Source: Scleropages formosus
Taxonomy: Eukaryota > Chordata > Actinopteri > Osteoglossiformes > Osteoglossidae
NCBI RefSeq assembly: GCF_900964775.1
Contig: NC_041809.1
Location: 34,432,172-34,496,171 of the forward strand
Direction: 5' to 3'
DNA: 64,000 nucleotides
A program made the position numbers and the translations under genes. A model generated the notes under the pieces. It was not told the origin of the DNA. It made no database searches and saw nothing but the letters and a program-made list of their open reading frames with translations. This document shows, piece by piece, positions 24,601-33,925 of the stretch. Every line of letters begins with the position of its first letter. Within the stretch, counting starts at the first letter, position 1.

Positions 24601-25177
24601 GTAGTTCTCCATTAAGAACGCAGCTGTTTAAATATACTACACTTATTAAATATACTAAATATACTAGATATTATTTTGATTGTATTCGATGTGAATTTTT
24701 ATATTCAGTTGTATGAAATCGTCTTGCACATCCTGTCACTGAATGGGGAAAAATCTATTATTGCTGTAATTAAAACTCTGCACCTATGCAAACTGCTTTA
24801 ATATATCAGTACGAAAATGAGACGGAAAAACATATACATGGTACTGAGAGCAGGTCTGTGCTCTCTGCATTTTCGTATTTGCTATGGCTGTTGTATGGTT
24901 TAAGATGGTGCAGGAATTACTCGTCCCTTTTTCGACGTTTCCACAGATTATCTGGAACTTTCAGTGTTGCCCACTGGAACCTCTGAGAGGAACCTCTCAG
25001 TGGGCAGTGGACATGGAGGTCCTGCATTCACAGAGATGTTCATGAAGCCAGTGGTGAAAGCAGGGAAAGAGGGGAGCAGCGAAGACGGTATTCACTCACC
25101 TTTCTCATGTACTCTGCCAGCCGGGGTGCGTTCCAACCCATGACCTCCGACTTGGAGGGAATTGTCTCAGAACTCAT
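10206..25177 (-). CDS. lcp2: lymphocyte cytosolic protein 2 (SLP-76 adaptor)
   Basis: Twenty-one coding exons were placed by eye, all with AG/GT borders and matching phases: 25177-25100, 23983-23921, 23298-23252, 21124-21056, 20898-20870, 20749-20709, 20568-20367, 19322-19219, 19004-18935, 18813-18730, 17682-17654, 16884-16868, 16674-16567, 16308-16281, 16148-16136, 16024-15910, 15794-15742, 14644-14532, 14320-14246, 11858-11703, 10334-10206. They sum to 540 residues (human 533). An N-terminal SAM domain covers about residues 12-78 (SEVMGWN, NDLQKFPKI). Three ITK/VAV/NCK-type tyrosines follow: Y116 and Y131 in YESP, and Y150 in YEPP. The proline-rich centre has a GADS-type RxxK motif, R240-TK-K243-P. 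A C-terminal SH2 domain starts near residue 422 and its FLVR arginine is R453 (GTYLVRDSS). SLP-76 is the cytosolic scaffold of T-cell, mast-cell and platelet receptor signalling. The frame looks intact. Individual micro-exons are less certain than the SAM, tyrosine and SH2 exons. Confidence 0.93.
10448..10798 (+). repeat. family A SINE in last lcp2 intron
   Basis: GGGGTGGCGCAGCGAGTAGT head, core TCCCACAGTCCAAAGACATG, and GAATAAGGTGTGTGGACTCA before the TTGGACAAAAGTGTCTGCTA tail. It starts about 110 bp from the terminal lcp2 exon. Confidence 0.9.
10883..11304 (-). repeat. family A SINE in last lcp2 intron
   Basis: Reverse copy facing the previous one, so the two tails converge. It contains an extra segment near 10930-11030 that other copies lack. 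Confidence 0.85.
11859..12407 (-). other. lcp2 intron, AT-rich
   Basis: Intron between the two SH2 exons, with a (TCA/TTA)n-like tract near 12361-12400. No exon or RNA gene was recognised. Confidence 0.5.
12408..13047. mobile_element. TA-flanked non-autonomous DNA element 1
   Basis: The ends are imperfect inverted repeats: GAGGTGTACCCCGTTGTTCG on the left, and reading inward from the right CAGATGTACCCAACTATCCA. Each end is flanked by TA (12406-12407 and 13048-13049), the target duplication of Tc1/mariner/pogo elements. No transposase frame was seen in the 640 bp. The termini are diverged, so this is the least certain of the three neighbouring elements. Confidence 0.55.
13054..13467. mobile_element. 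TA-flanked MITE 2 (pogo/Tigger-like)
   Basis: The inverted ends match over about 20 bp: GAGGCAGTCCCCGTGTTACG on the left, and read inward from the right CAGGCAGTCCCCAGATTACG. TA dinucleotides flank both sides (13052-13053 and 13468-13469). Its subterminal GTTACGAAC theme resembles widespread Tigger-type MITEs. It is 414 bp long and non-coding. Confidence 0.8.
13497..13992. mobile_element. TA-flanked MITE 3 (pogo/Tigger-like)
   Basis: The left end CAGTAATACCTCGCCCTACG pairs with the right end read inward as CGGTAAATTACCTCACCCTA. TA lies at 13495-13496 and 13993-13994. The interior is AT-rich and non-coding, about 496 bp. It begins only 30 bp after element 2. Confidence 0.75.
14042..14153 (-). 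repeat. family B SINE fragment
   Basis: GCTGGGTAATTTATACTATA and AGCAGGATTCAAACAATCTT followed by CTAACCACTATGTTACC show the reversed body and head of a decayed copy. Confidence 0.6.
14645..15049 (-). other. lcp2 intron, AT-rich
   Basis: AT-rich intron sequence with poly-A at about 14878-14895. Nothing else was recognised. Confidence 0.5.
15050..15418 (+). repeat. family A SINE, near complete
   Basis: CAGTGAGTAGCGCTACTGTC head, GGGTTCGATCCCTGCTCAGT box, CCTCCCACAGTCCAAAGACA core and TTGGACAAAAGCATCTGCTA tail. Among the best-preserved family A copies here. Confidence 0.92.
16365..16512 (-). repeat. family B SINE near an lcp2 exon
   Basis: Reverse copy from CTGAAGCGACTTACAATGTT to GCTGGAGGTGGGATTTGAAC. 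Its head end stops about 55 bp short of the lcp2 exon at 16567-16674 (downstream of it in transcription sense), so it lies in the intron close to that exon's donor site. Confidence 0.85.
16751..16774. repeat. (CA)n microsatellite
   Basis: Short dinucleotide tract in an lcp2 intron between two proline-region exons. Confidence 0.9.
16885..17653 (-). other. lcp2 intron without recognised element
   Basis: Mostly AT-rich with a poly-T tract at about 17120-17135. No repeat family or exon was recognised. Confidence 0.5.
18155..18255 (-). repeat. tRNA-SINE remnant
   Basis: GGAGGTGGGAGTCAAACCCA followed by a reversed tRNA-like head (CTCAAACCTCTAGGCTACA). It is too diverged to place in a family with confidence. 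Confidence 0.45.
18512..18683 (-). repeat. family B SINE
   Basis: CCGAAGTGACTCACAATGTT tail, ACAGCTGGGTAATTTTACTG body, and GGTGGGATTTGAACCTGCGA box, reversed, in an lcp2 intron. Confidence 0.88.
19746..19789. repeat. (GGAT)n simple repeat
   Basis: Imperfect GGAT/GGAC tetramers. Such a tail often ends Rex3-like LINEs, but no LINE sequence adjoins it. Confidence 0.8.
21594..21836 (-). repeat. family C SINE with long CA tract
   Basis: Reversed copy: (CA)n at 21594-21638, then TGAACCGCTTGTCCCATACG, GGACACACCCAGGACGGGAC and GTGGGACTCGAACCCTAGAC, ending CACTGTGCCACCGCACCCCC. It lies in the lcp2 intron between the exons at 23252 and 21124. Confidence 0.93.
22461..23157 (-). mobile_element. Tigger/pogo DNA transposon, internally deleted
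   Basis: The left end CAGACAGCCCTCAACTTATG pairs with the right end read inward as CAGACATCCCTCTGCTTACA. TA follows the right end (23158-23159). The left flank reads TG, probably a mutated TA. On the minus strand a 92-codon frame (22905-22627) carries a pogo/CENP-B-type helix-turn-helix: KRTAIDLEMNLKIRRKHEGG, then GLAVSTINTTAKDAARIKDH and TASMKSTI. The catalytic DDE region is absent from the roughly 700 bp element. It sits in an lcp2 intron in the same sense as lcp2. Confidence 0.8.
23693..23862 (-). mobile_element. Rex1-like LINE 3' end fragment
   Basis: A short tandem tail (AAGTC repeated at about 23698-23722) followed by TTTTATTGTCATTCCTCTAC and GAACGAAAGGTCGTTTTTCC. The segment is the reverse complement of the 3' end seen at 33800-33915, including ACCATGGTGCAACACAGAAC. 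Confidence 0.75.
24093..24172 (-). repeat. L2-like LINE/SINE tail fragment
   Basis: TTTACATTTACATTTGCTTC and CTCTAAAGCGACGTACATCT match the 3' tail of the L2-like LINE at 47938, but only the last ~80 bp are present. Confidence 0.55.
24173..25099 (-). other. first lcp2 intron, AT-rich
   Basis: AT-rich intronic DNA without a recognised repeat or exon. Confidence 0.5.
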
Positions 25178-25604
25178 GGTTTCACCGAGTTCCCGTTCTT
25201 TGGAATCGGAGAGAAGCGTCCAAATAATCCTTGCGCGGGGTAAGAACGTATGAGGCTCAGCGGCAGCTTCTCTCTTCCTGTACGTCTACGTCCTGGCCGT
25301 CATGGTGAACTCAAAAGGGCCTGTAGAAAATGTCTGGCTGCTGTGGCCTGGGCTGTGCTCCGTCTGCCCTTGATCGCGCAAAGTGGTGCGACCAACAACC
25401 TAGGAGAGCAAAAAACTCACCATCATCGTTGCGCTACGCAATTACAGAGAAGCGATTACACCATAGCAGGTATGGAAACACAGAGGCGGAAAGATGAAAA
25501 AGAAAGGAGGAGCGGCTGTTATAAAGGGTTCGTCTTGCCGAATCAATTGGGGCGAGCGGCGGGCGAGCGGCGGGCAAACGGAGGGCAAACGGAGGGCAAG
25601 CGGT
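25178..25604 (-). promoter_or_regulatory. probable lcp2 upstream region with 11-bp minisatellite
   Basis: Sequence upstream of the lcp2 start codon, assigned by position. At 25552-25604 five tandem copies of an 11-bp GC-rich unit (GCGAGCGGCGG, drifting to GCAAACGGAGG) occur within otherwise AT-rich DNA. No TATA box was identified. Confidence 0.4.
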
Positions 25605-26619
25605 GAGAAGGCCGGCAAGCCATCGGCGGAAAAGGGCTCTCAGCTCCAAAAAGAAGCCCATACCAAAAAGAAATACCTTAGAGAACGCTGTGCACGGCAC
25701 AAGAAATTAGGAGCTGGAGGATTCTGAGAAAAAGAAAGAAAAAAATCACACTTCCTCCTGAGTTTCCTGTTGATGACAGCAGTGGTAGAAAGGGGAAGTA
25801 CGGGCCTGCAAAAGAAAATTATGCTCAACGCTGCGTACGCTGCCCTGCACTTATATTGATCATCAGTTTTTTTAAATTATTTATTATTATTTAAAACTCA
25901 TCTCTTCCAGACCCACTTTGCCCATGATCTCTTAAGTTCATATATAGTATATATGTTCATGATCATGCTCCTCAGGTCAATCCTTTACACAGCCACTCCT
26001 GCAATGTAACGTAAATGTTTATATGTATCTCAAAAAAAAAAAAAAAAGTACTAGGAGGGTGATCAGGAATCGTCAATATTCGGATAAAGTTTAATGCAGC
26101 TACTCGTGTGATGAACATTGGTTCATATGGTGGAAAGAAACAATCTAACTGCACTTAAGAATCACACGTCTGCATCTAAGTGTCTAATGCGGGTCGTTAC
26201 AATATTATTTTTTAATTGTTATTGTTGTATTTATTTCAATTATTTATTTATTTTTCAAATATCTACAGACGACGGATACGAGATGAGCGTCTGCAACATT
26301 CTGGCTTCGAAGTGCAGAAGCCTGGTCTTGTTGACCGGGATTTGTGCTCCCATCAGTTTTCGTTGTTGTTCTGGCGGCTTTAACCCCCACTAGCTGTCAA
26401 CGGAATTCGGTGAAGATCAGACATGTTTTGGCCCTAAATTGTCACCAAGAAAACCAAGTCAAGTAGTGGTGTGACTGTCGCACCGTGGTTGTAAAAGAAA
26501 TAAAAATCTCTGCACACTGCAATTACAGCTGAAGCCAATAAAGCTGCATCATGATCGGCCTTGTCTTATAATATTCGATGTGTAGTCCTAAAACCCCCTT
26601 ATGACTATTAAATCAAGGT
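25605..26619. other. intergenic, nothing recognised
   Basis: Mixed and AT-rich DNA between lcp2 and the LINE, with short homopolymer runs (poly-A about 26031-26047). No exon or repeat family was recognised. Confidence 0.45.
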
Positions 26620-29600
26620 TCTCGTTTACCCTGCCCGGTATGGGGTCACCGGGGCCCCACCCTGCAGCCAGGCCTGGGTGGGGGGGCTCTCATGCGAGCG
26701 CCTGGTGGCCAGGTCTATGCCCACGGGGCCTGGTCGGGCTCAGCCTGAAGCCAAGGTGTGGAGCTGCTCTTCGGTGGGCTCACCACCTGCCGGAGAGGCC
26801 GTAAGGGGTCGTGCGTTGTGATTTGGGCAGTGGTCGGGGCCGAGTGCCCAGCCGACCCAAACCTCGGGCGCCAACTCTGGCTTTTGGGACTTGGAATGTC
26901 ACCTCACTGGCGGGGAAGGAGCCTGAGCTAGTGTGGGAGGTTGAGAGATACCGTCTAGATATAGTCGGGCTCACTTCCACTCACAGCTTGGGTTCTGGAA
27001 CCACTCTTCTCGACCAAGGGTGGACTCTCCACTATTCTGGCGTTGCCCAGGGTGAGAGACGGCGGGTGGGTGTGGGCTTAACAACAGCCCCCCAGTTCAG
27101 CCACCATGTGTTGGAGTCTACCCCGGTGAACGAGAGGGTCGTCTCCCTGCACCTTCGGGTCAGGGAACGGTCTCTCACTGTCGTTTGTGCTTATGCGCCT
27201 AGCAGCAGTGTAGAGTACCCGGCCTTTTTAGAGTCCCTGGGGGCGTGCTGGAAAGCGCTCCCACTGGGGACTCTGTCGTTCTACTGGGGGACTTTAACGC
27301 CCACGTGGGCAGCGACAGTGATACCTGGAGGGGCGTGATTGGGAGAAACGGCCTCCCTGATCTGAACCCGAGCGGCGAGTTGTTATTGGATTTCTGTGCT
27401 AGTCACGGTTTGTCCATAACGAACACCATGTTCATGCATAAGGGTGTCCATCAGTGCACTTGGCACCAGGACACTCTAGGTCGGAGGTCGATGATCGACT
27501 TTGTAGTTGTTTCTTCTGATCTTCGGCCATGTGTTTTGGACACTCGGGTGAAGAGAGGGGCTGAGCTGTCAACTGATCACCACCTGGTGGTGAGTTGGAT
27601 TCGATGGCGGGGGGAAAAAGCTGGACAGACCTGGCAGGCCCAAACGCATAGTGAGGGTCTGTTGGGAACGTTTGGCAGAGGCCCCTGTCAGAGAGGTCTT
27701 CAACTCCCACCTCCGACAGAGCTTCAACCGGGTCCCGAGGGAGGTGGGGGACATCGAGTCTGAATGGACTATGTTCCGCGCCTCCATTGTCGGGGCGGCG
27801 GTTCGGAGCTGCGGCCATAAGGTCTCCGGCGCCTGTCGCGGCGGCAATCCCCGAACACGGTGGTGGACACCAGAAGTAAGGGATGCCGTCAAGCTGAAGA
27901 AGGAGTTCTATCGGGCCTGGCTGGCTCATGGGACTCCTGAAGCAGCTGACAGGTACCGATGGGCCAAATGGAGCGCGGCTCTGGCAGTCGCCGCGGCAAA
28001 AACTCGGGCTTGGGAGGAGTTCGGTGAGGCCATGGAGGAAGACTTTTGGTCGGCCTCAAAGAGGTTCTACAAAACCGTCCAGCGACTCAGAGGGGGGAAG
28101 CGATGTTCCACAAACACTGTTTACAGTGGAAGCGGTGCGCTGCTGACCCCAGCTGAGGATGTCCTCGAGCGGTGGAAGGAGTACTTTGAGGATCTCCTCC
28201 ATCCCTCCGACACGCCTTCCGTAGAGGAAGCTGAGGCTGGGGACTTGGAGGGGGACTCGTCCATTACCCTGGCTGAAGTTGCTGAGGTAGTCAAAAAACT
28301 CCTCGGTGGCAAGGCTCCGGGGGTGGATGAGATCCGCCCCGAGTTTCTCAAGTCTCTGGATGTTGTGGGGCTGTCTTGGCTGACACACCTGTGCAGCATC
28401 GCGTGGAGTTCGGGAACGGTGCCTCTGGACTGGCAGACCGGGGTGGTGGTCCCTCTTTTTAAGAAGGGGGACCGGAGATTGTGTTCCAGTTACAGGGGGA
28501 TCACACTCCTTAGCCTCCCTGGGAAAGTCTATGCCGGGGTACTGGAGAGGAGAATCCGACCGATAGTCGAACCTCGGATTCAGGAGGAGCAATGCGGTTT
28601 TCGCCCTGGCCGTGGAACACTGGACCAGCTCTATACCCTCACTAGGGTGCTGGAGGGTTCGTGGGAGTTTGCCCAACCAGTCCATATGTGTTTTGTGGAC
28701 CTGGAGAAGGCATTCGACCGTGTCCCTCGTGGCATCCTATGGGAGGTACTTCGGGATTATGGGGTTCGGGGCTCGCTGCTACGGGCTGTTCGTTCCCTGT
28801 GTGACCGGAGCAGGAGCTTGGTTCGCATTGCCGGCAGTAAGTCAGACCTGTTCCCGGTGCATGTTGGACTCCGCCAGGGCTGCCCTTTGTCACCGATTCT
28901 GTTCATTATCTTCATGGACAGAATTTCTAGGCGCAGCCAGGGAACGGAGGGTGTCTGTTTTGGTGGCCGCAGGATCTCGTCTCTGCTTTTTGCGGACGAT
29001 GTGGTCCTGTTGGCTTCATCAAGTCAAGACTTGCAGCGTGCACTGGGGAGCTTTGCAGCCGAGTGCGAAGCGGCGGGGATGAGAATCAGCACCTCCAAAT
29101 CCGAGGCCATGGTTCTCAGTCGGAAAAAGGTGGATTTCCCCCTCCGGGTTAGGGGGGAGTTGCTCCCTCAAGTGGAGGAGTTTAAGTATCTCGGGGTCTT
29201 GTTCACGAGTGAGGGAAAAATGGAGCGGCAGGTCGACAGACGGATCGGTGCGGCGTCCGCAGTAATGCGGTCATTGTACCGGTCTGTTGTGGTGAAGAGG
29301 GAGCTGAGTCGTAAGGCGAAGCTCTCAATTTACCGGTCGATCTACGTTCCTACCCTCACCTATGGTCATGAACTCTGGATCATGACCGAAAGAATGAGAT
29401 CGCGGATACAAGCGGCAGAAATGAGTTTCCTCCGCAGAGTGGCTGGGCGCACCCTTAGGGATAGGGTGAGGAGCTCAGTCACCCGGGAGGAGCTCGGAGT
29501 GGAGCCGCTGCTCCTCCGCATCGAGAGGAGCCAGTTGAGGTGGCTCGGGCATCTGTTCCGGATGCCTCCTGGACGCCTCCCTGGGGAGGTGTTCCGGGCA

Positions 29601-29808
29601 TGTCCCACTGGGAGGAGGCCTCGGGGCAGACCCAGGACACGTTGGAGAGACTACATCTCCCAGCTGGCCTGGGAACGCCTTGGGGTTCCCCCAGAGGAGC
29701 TGGAGGAGGTTTGCGGGGAGAGGGAAGTCTGGGAGGCTCTGCTTGGACTACTGCCCCCGCGACCCGGTCCCGGATAAGCGGAGGAAGATGGATGGATGGA
29801 TGGATGGT
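26620..29808 (+). mobile_element. RTE-clade LINE, Rex3-like, near full length
   Basis: A non-LTR retrotransposon with an apurinic endonuclease followed by reverse transcriptase. Endonuclease motifs are FGTWNVTSL near 26880, GDFNAHVG near 27290 and the catalytic STDHHLVVS near 27570. The reverse transcriptase lies in a 708-codon open frame, 27651-29777: FKKGDRRLCSSYRGITLLS, CGFRPGRGTLDQLY, FVDLEKAFDRVP, GLRQGCPLSPILF and the active-site FADD. The element ends in tandem GGAT units (29789-29808), the typical Rex3/RTE tail. Two frameshifts, near 27250-27290 and near 27600-27650, interrupt the endonuclease half. The 5' border is not sharply defined. One long intact frame argues for recent activity. 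The name is from recall and only the clade is firm. Confidence 0.88.
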
Positions 29809-30329
29809 GTAGCCTAGTTGAGACAACGATAGAACCAAACAAAAATGGCCCAGGCACGCTATTCCGGGGGATTGTACATAACGCATTATAATGTAATTCA
29901 TGGCATCTCTTTCCTGTGGTTCTCAGGATGATTGGAAACTGCAGCTGGGCCTCATCTCAGCTCTAGTATTATGACTGAGCAAAACTCCAATAGTCACTTC
30001 ATGAGTTGGATGCGTCGGACTGCAGTCGTGCGTTTGGCTAAATGATTTTTGGTCTTTCCCTTCGACTGGAGAGCTCGCACCCGCTGCCAAGCAAAACTGT
30101 TTGATCCCCCTTGCTAAGCAGAGGTGAATATGGGGGGGCAGTGAGTTGCTGGAAACGGTGTAAACGAAAGCGTAAAGACTTGTAGGGGGGTTATACCTGC
30201 TCTGCGATTGACAGGTGAGCACAAGCAGGAGTTTGTTCCAATACTCCTGTCCCGGAATGTAGTTTTACAAAACCCCAAATGCTCTCTTAAAATATCATCA
30301 AGGAAACATTAGTGCAGAGCATGTACATT
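29809..30329. other. intergenic, nothing recognised
   Basis: Sequence flanking the LINE 3' end. No gene or repeat was identified and no clear target-site duplication of the LINE could be seen. Confidence 0.45.
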
Positions 30330-30552
30330 AATTCATTTAGCTGATGTTTTTTGCAAAAGCAACTTAGTGTTAAAGCCACAATTATTACATACTTACAATC
30401 ATTTACCCATTCATACAGCTAGGTAATTTTTACTAGAGCAATGGAGGGTAAGTACACTGCTTAAGGGTACTACAGCCAGAGGTGGGGAGCAAACCTGCAA
30501 CCTTTGGGTCCAAAGGAAGTAGCACTAACCACTATGCTACCAGCTGTCCCAT
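30330..30552 (-). repeat. family B SINE
   Basis: Reversed copy: TTCATTTAGCTGATGTTTTT tail, CATACAGCTAGGTAATTTTT body, TGCAACCTTTGGGTCCAAAG and CACTATGCTACCAGCTGTCC head. Confidence 0.9.
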
Positions 30553-30784
30553 GTAAGATGGAAGTACATCTTCTCAAAGCTCCATTCAAAAATTCTGAAA
30601 TAAAATTAAAGAACAGTATTAAAGTGAAATGCTCATGACCTCATAGTGTGGCCATCAACATTACACACCATTTAACACCATTTTAGTGGGAAATAATGCA
30701 AAACCTCTGCAACCCTGACCAGCATGAGCAGTTCATCAAAACGGATGTATGGATAATAAAAAAATCTCCTTTTCTTACATGCAT

Positions 30785-31432
30785 GACCTCCTTTTCAAAG
30801 ACTTAGTAATAAGAAGGAAAGTATCGTTCTCTGTGGAGAAGAAATAGAGACAGCAGATAACTTCAGTCTACTCGGATCAATAATCGGTAATGAAGTGACA
30901 AGCAGCCAGGTAATCTAATGACGAATTCCTGTGTGCAAAACTGCCATGAAGAGCTTGGATAAAATTCTCAAGTGCAGGGACTGTACACAAAGTTGGACTC
31001 ATTCAAGCCACAGTCTTCTCAGTCACGTCATAGGGATGCGAGAGTTGGACAGTGAAGAAGATGGATGGGAAGAAAATTGATGCCCTTGAACCGTGGTGCT
31101 GGCGAAGAATCTTGCGTTTACCCTGGACGACCCTTGAAACAAATATGTGGATTTGCAGTAAATCAAACCAAAGACGTCATTGGAAGCTCAGAGGTGGCTT
31201 CGACCTTCTTACTTCGGACACATCGTGCGGAGAGGACAGACGATGGAAAAGGACATCATGCTGGACAAAGTGGAAGGTCAACGTAGAAGAGAAAGGCCAG
31301 CGATGCAGTGGATCGACACAACCGCCACAGCCATGGATGCTCCACTTCCAGGTCTTAGCCGGTTGGCGGAAGAGCGGACGCTTTTCAGGACAACAATCCA
31401 TGAGTCAACACTGACTTGACGGCACCTAACAA
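30785..31432 (+). mobile_element. BovB/RTE-like LINE remnant (3' portion)
   Basis: Translations in different frames give pieces typical of the RTE/BovB ORF end: KKIDALEPWCWRRILRLPWT near 31075, YFGHIVRRGQTMEKDIMLDK near 31210-31270 and RRERPAMQWIDTTATAMD. Reading needs frame changes, so the copy is decayed and 5'-truncated. The 3' end GACTTGACGGCACCTAACAA is typical of such elements. Confidence 0.72.
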
Positions 31433-32838
31433 CATCATTCTCTAACAGTTTTCTGTCCTCAAAATGGACATTTAAGACTCTTGACAAAGCTATCTATTAA
31501 CCTATTATCTATTAGACTATCTGTTAAAAAGTGTCAGTAACCACCTGTTCAGTCCATGGTTGCAGTGGTCCAGCACCTATCCTGGAAACACATGGCATTA
31601 TAGGGAGGGTGCATCCTAGATGGTAAGTTCTGCTTTATATCATATGATCAGCTTTGGTATGAAAAGGTTAGTATTACATGACAAGTATTGCAATAACAGC
31701 GGTATTTCACTGGGTTTACTACCAAGTATTTGGCAGACTCTCTTCGAATAGAATCTAGTTGTGGGAGCCTCTATGGTTTCATCGCAACCTACATGAAGCG
31801 TTGTTATGCTCTGACTTCCAAGCTGTCAATTTGTCTCCTTCAACAGCTTTCGACTTTACGTTTAATTATGCGAAGGCTGCTAAGATTCAAAAAATTTGGG
31901 AAGCACTGGTCGAAAACGAATCTATCCATTTACCAGTTGAAGGTTCCGAATTAACATGGTACCAAGGGCAAATTTACAGCAATTTACAGCCGGTTTGAAA
32001 GGAGAACAAAAGTGGTCGTGTTTTGGATATGTTAAATTAAACGCCCATCTCCGTGTGTGATTTTCATTCAACTTAAGCAGAAATTGATGTATTAAAACAA
32101 ATAACTACAATGTACAACTTGTAGAAACAGAAAAATATAGTTAGTATAGTTCTTAAATGGGTGTATGATGCTCTACATAGTCAAATTTCTCTTGGCATAT
32201 CTGAAAGTTTCTTGTTTTTTTTTTTTTTTTTTGCCTGTTTGGAAATACGTAATTTCTTCAGCAAATTTAATCCACAAATACTATTTCCATAAACTGAATA
32301 AACTCTAGTTAGATACTAAGGTAATTGCAATTCCAGACTTACAGTAAATTGCACCCAAAACGCTTTTTTTGAAAAAATTAAATAAACAGTAAATATATAA
32401 AGGCTAAATATAAATATAAAATTGCATGGAAACTTCAACCAAATTAAGCCGAAACAAACTGTATGCAGACATTTCAGACGGCGTGTATTTTCATCCATCT
32501 TCATAGAGAGATGCAGAAAATTCCACTGCGACACCCACATGTTGACAAGTCCTTGCTTGTCTGATGTTACAGGTCATCAGTTAGAAGCACATTTGCATCT
32601 TACCAGCAGTTTTTCCACTTCTTTATGACTGGTCTTCTCAACTGTTACAGCACGGTACCCACAGGTTCGACATAACAAACGTGACATCTTCAGAGCTTCA
32701 GGTTATCTATGTTGTTGTCAAGTTGACATTTCTTCGCAGATCACACTCCGTGGAAAGGGAGCATTTTGGTTTATAGTGATAAAGATTTCATAACAACGAA
32801 ACACAGAACTAAGAGCGTAACACTTATACTTAAATATT
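31433..32838. other. intergenic, nothing recognised
   Basis: AT-rich DNA with a poly-T tract at about 32216-32233. Short open frames lack recognisable content. Confidence 0.45.
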
Positions 32839-33208
32839 TACATTTATTTATTTCTCAGACATTTTTCTCCAGAGCGACTTCCAATGAACTCTATGTAGTG
32901 TTATCAGCCCACACACCTTATTTACCACGGTGACTTATACTGCTAGATACACTACTTACACTGGGTCACTCATCCATACATCAGTGGAAGACACACACAC
33001 TCTCTCTCTCTGTCACTCACACACTATGGGGGAACCTGAACAGCATGTCTTTGAAGTGTGGGAGGAAACCAGAGCACCCAGAGGAAATCCACACACACAC
33101 AGGAAAAACATGCAAACTCCACACACAGAATGGGGATCGAACCCATGTCTTCTCATTCCACCCAAGTGCTGTGAGACATTAGTGCTCCTTGTTGTACTAC
33201 CACATCAC
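32839..33208 (-). repeat. family A SINE
   Basis: Reversed copy from TTTCTCCAGAGCGACTTCCA through GTGTGGGAGGAAACCAGAGC to GGGGATCGAACCCATGTCTT. Confidence 0.9.
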
Positions 33209-33209
33209 C

Positions 33210-33388
33210 TGTAGCTGATAGTGTAGTTGTTAGAACTGTTGCCTTTATAGCTGAAGGTTACTGGTTCAAATCTGGCCTACTACTGTAGTACCCTTGAACA
33301 AGGTACTTACCCTATATTGTTCCAGTAAAATTACCCAACTGTATAACTGGGTAAAAAAGTGTAAGTGGCTTTAGACAAAAGAACCAGC
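33210..33388 (+). repeat. family B SINE
   Basis: TTACTGGTTCAAATCTGGCC box, ACCCTTGAACAAGGTACTTA and ACCCAACTGTATAACTGGGT. Immediately follows the family A copy. Confidence 0.85.
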
Positions 33389-33395
33389 AAAACTA

Positions 33396-33535
33396 GTGTG
33401 GAGCTTATAGCTGCTGCTTTTGGACCCAAAGGTTGCAGCTTCAAATCCCAGCAATGGTACCCTTGAGAAAAACACTTACTATAAAATTGCTCCAGTAAAA
33501 TCACCCAGCTATATAAATGTTTAAATAATTGCCCA
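33396..33535 (+). repeat. family B SINE, 3'-shortened
   Basis: CTTTTGGACCCAAAGGTTGC head and TCACCCAGCTATATAAATGT body. The usual tail is replaced at the junction with the Rex1-like LINE end. Confidence 0.8.
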
Positions 33536-33537
33536 TC

Positions 33538-33925
33538 AACCCCTCATACAAAAACCGCCGTATCCACAAAGCCACCAGCATTGTGGACTCTTCGCCCTTT
33601 TGCCAACTGGCAGAAGGTACAGGAGCATCCGTGCCACCACCAGCAGACTCCACAACAGTTTCTTCCCTGAGGCAGTGAGATTACTCAACCCCCTGCTGCC
33701 TCCCAACACTCACCTGGCAGTCAAACAGAGAACCCAGCATGACTTTATACACTACAAACTACCTACAGCTCGCAGCCCGTGTCCGCATCCACGTCCTATC
33801 CTGTGGATTCATTTGCTGTCTTGTACTCCTGTTCTGTGTTGCACCATGGTCTCGGGAAAAGCGACATTTCATTCCGCTGTATACAAGCTATAGAGGAGCA
33901 GAATGACAGTAAAAACTCGAACACT
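33538..33925 (+). mobile_element. Rex1-like LINE 3' end
   Basis: The last part of an ORF reads RRYRSIRATTSRLHNSFFPE then AVRLLN, the typical Rex1/CR1-group C-terminus. The 3' part ATGGTCTCGGGAAAAGCGAC matches the copy at 23693-23862. Heavily 5'-truncated. Confidence 0.78.

Noticed and set aside
24960-25010. Imperfect hairpin CCACTGGAACCTCTGAGAGG / ACCTCTCAGTGGGC as a structured RNA
   Set aside because: The arms pair only in pieces and direct repeats (GGAACCTCT) explain most of the pattern.
28056-28893. Antisense open frames within the RTE LINE
   Set aside because: They are reverse shadows of the 708-codon reverse transcriptase frame.
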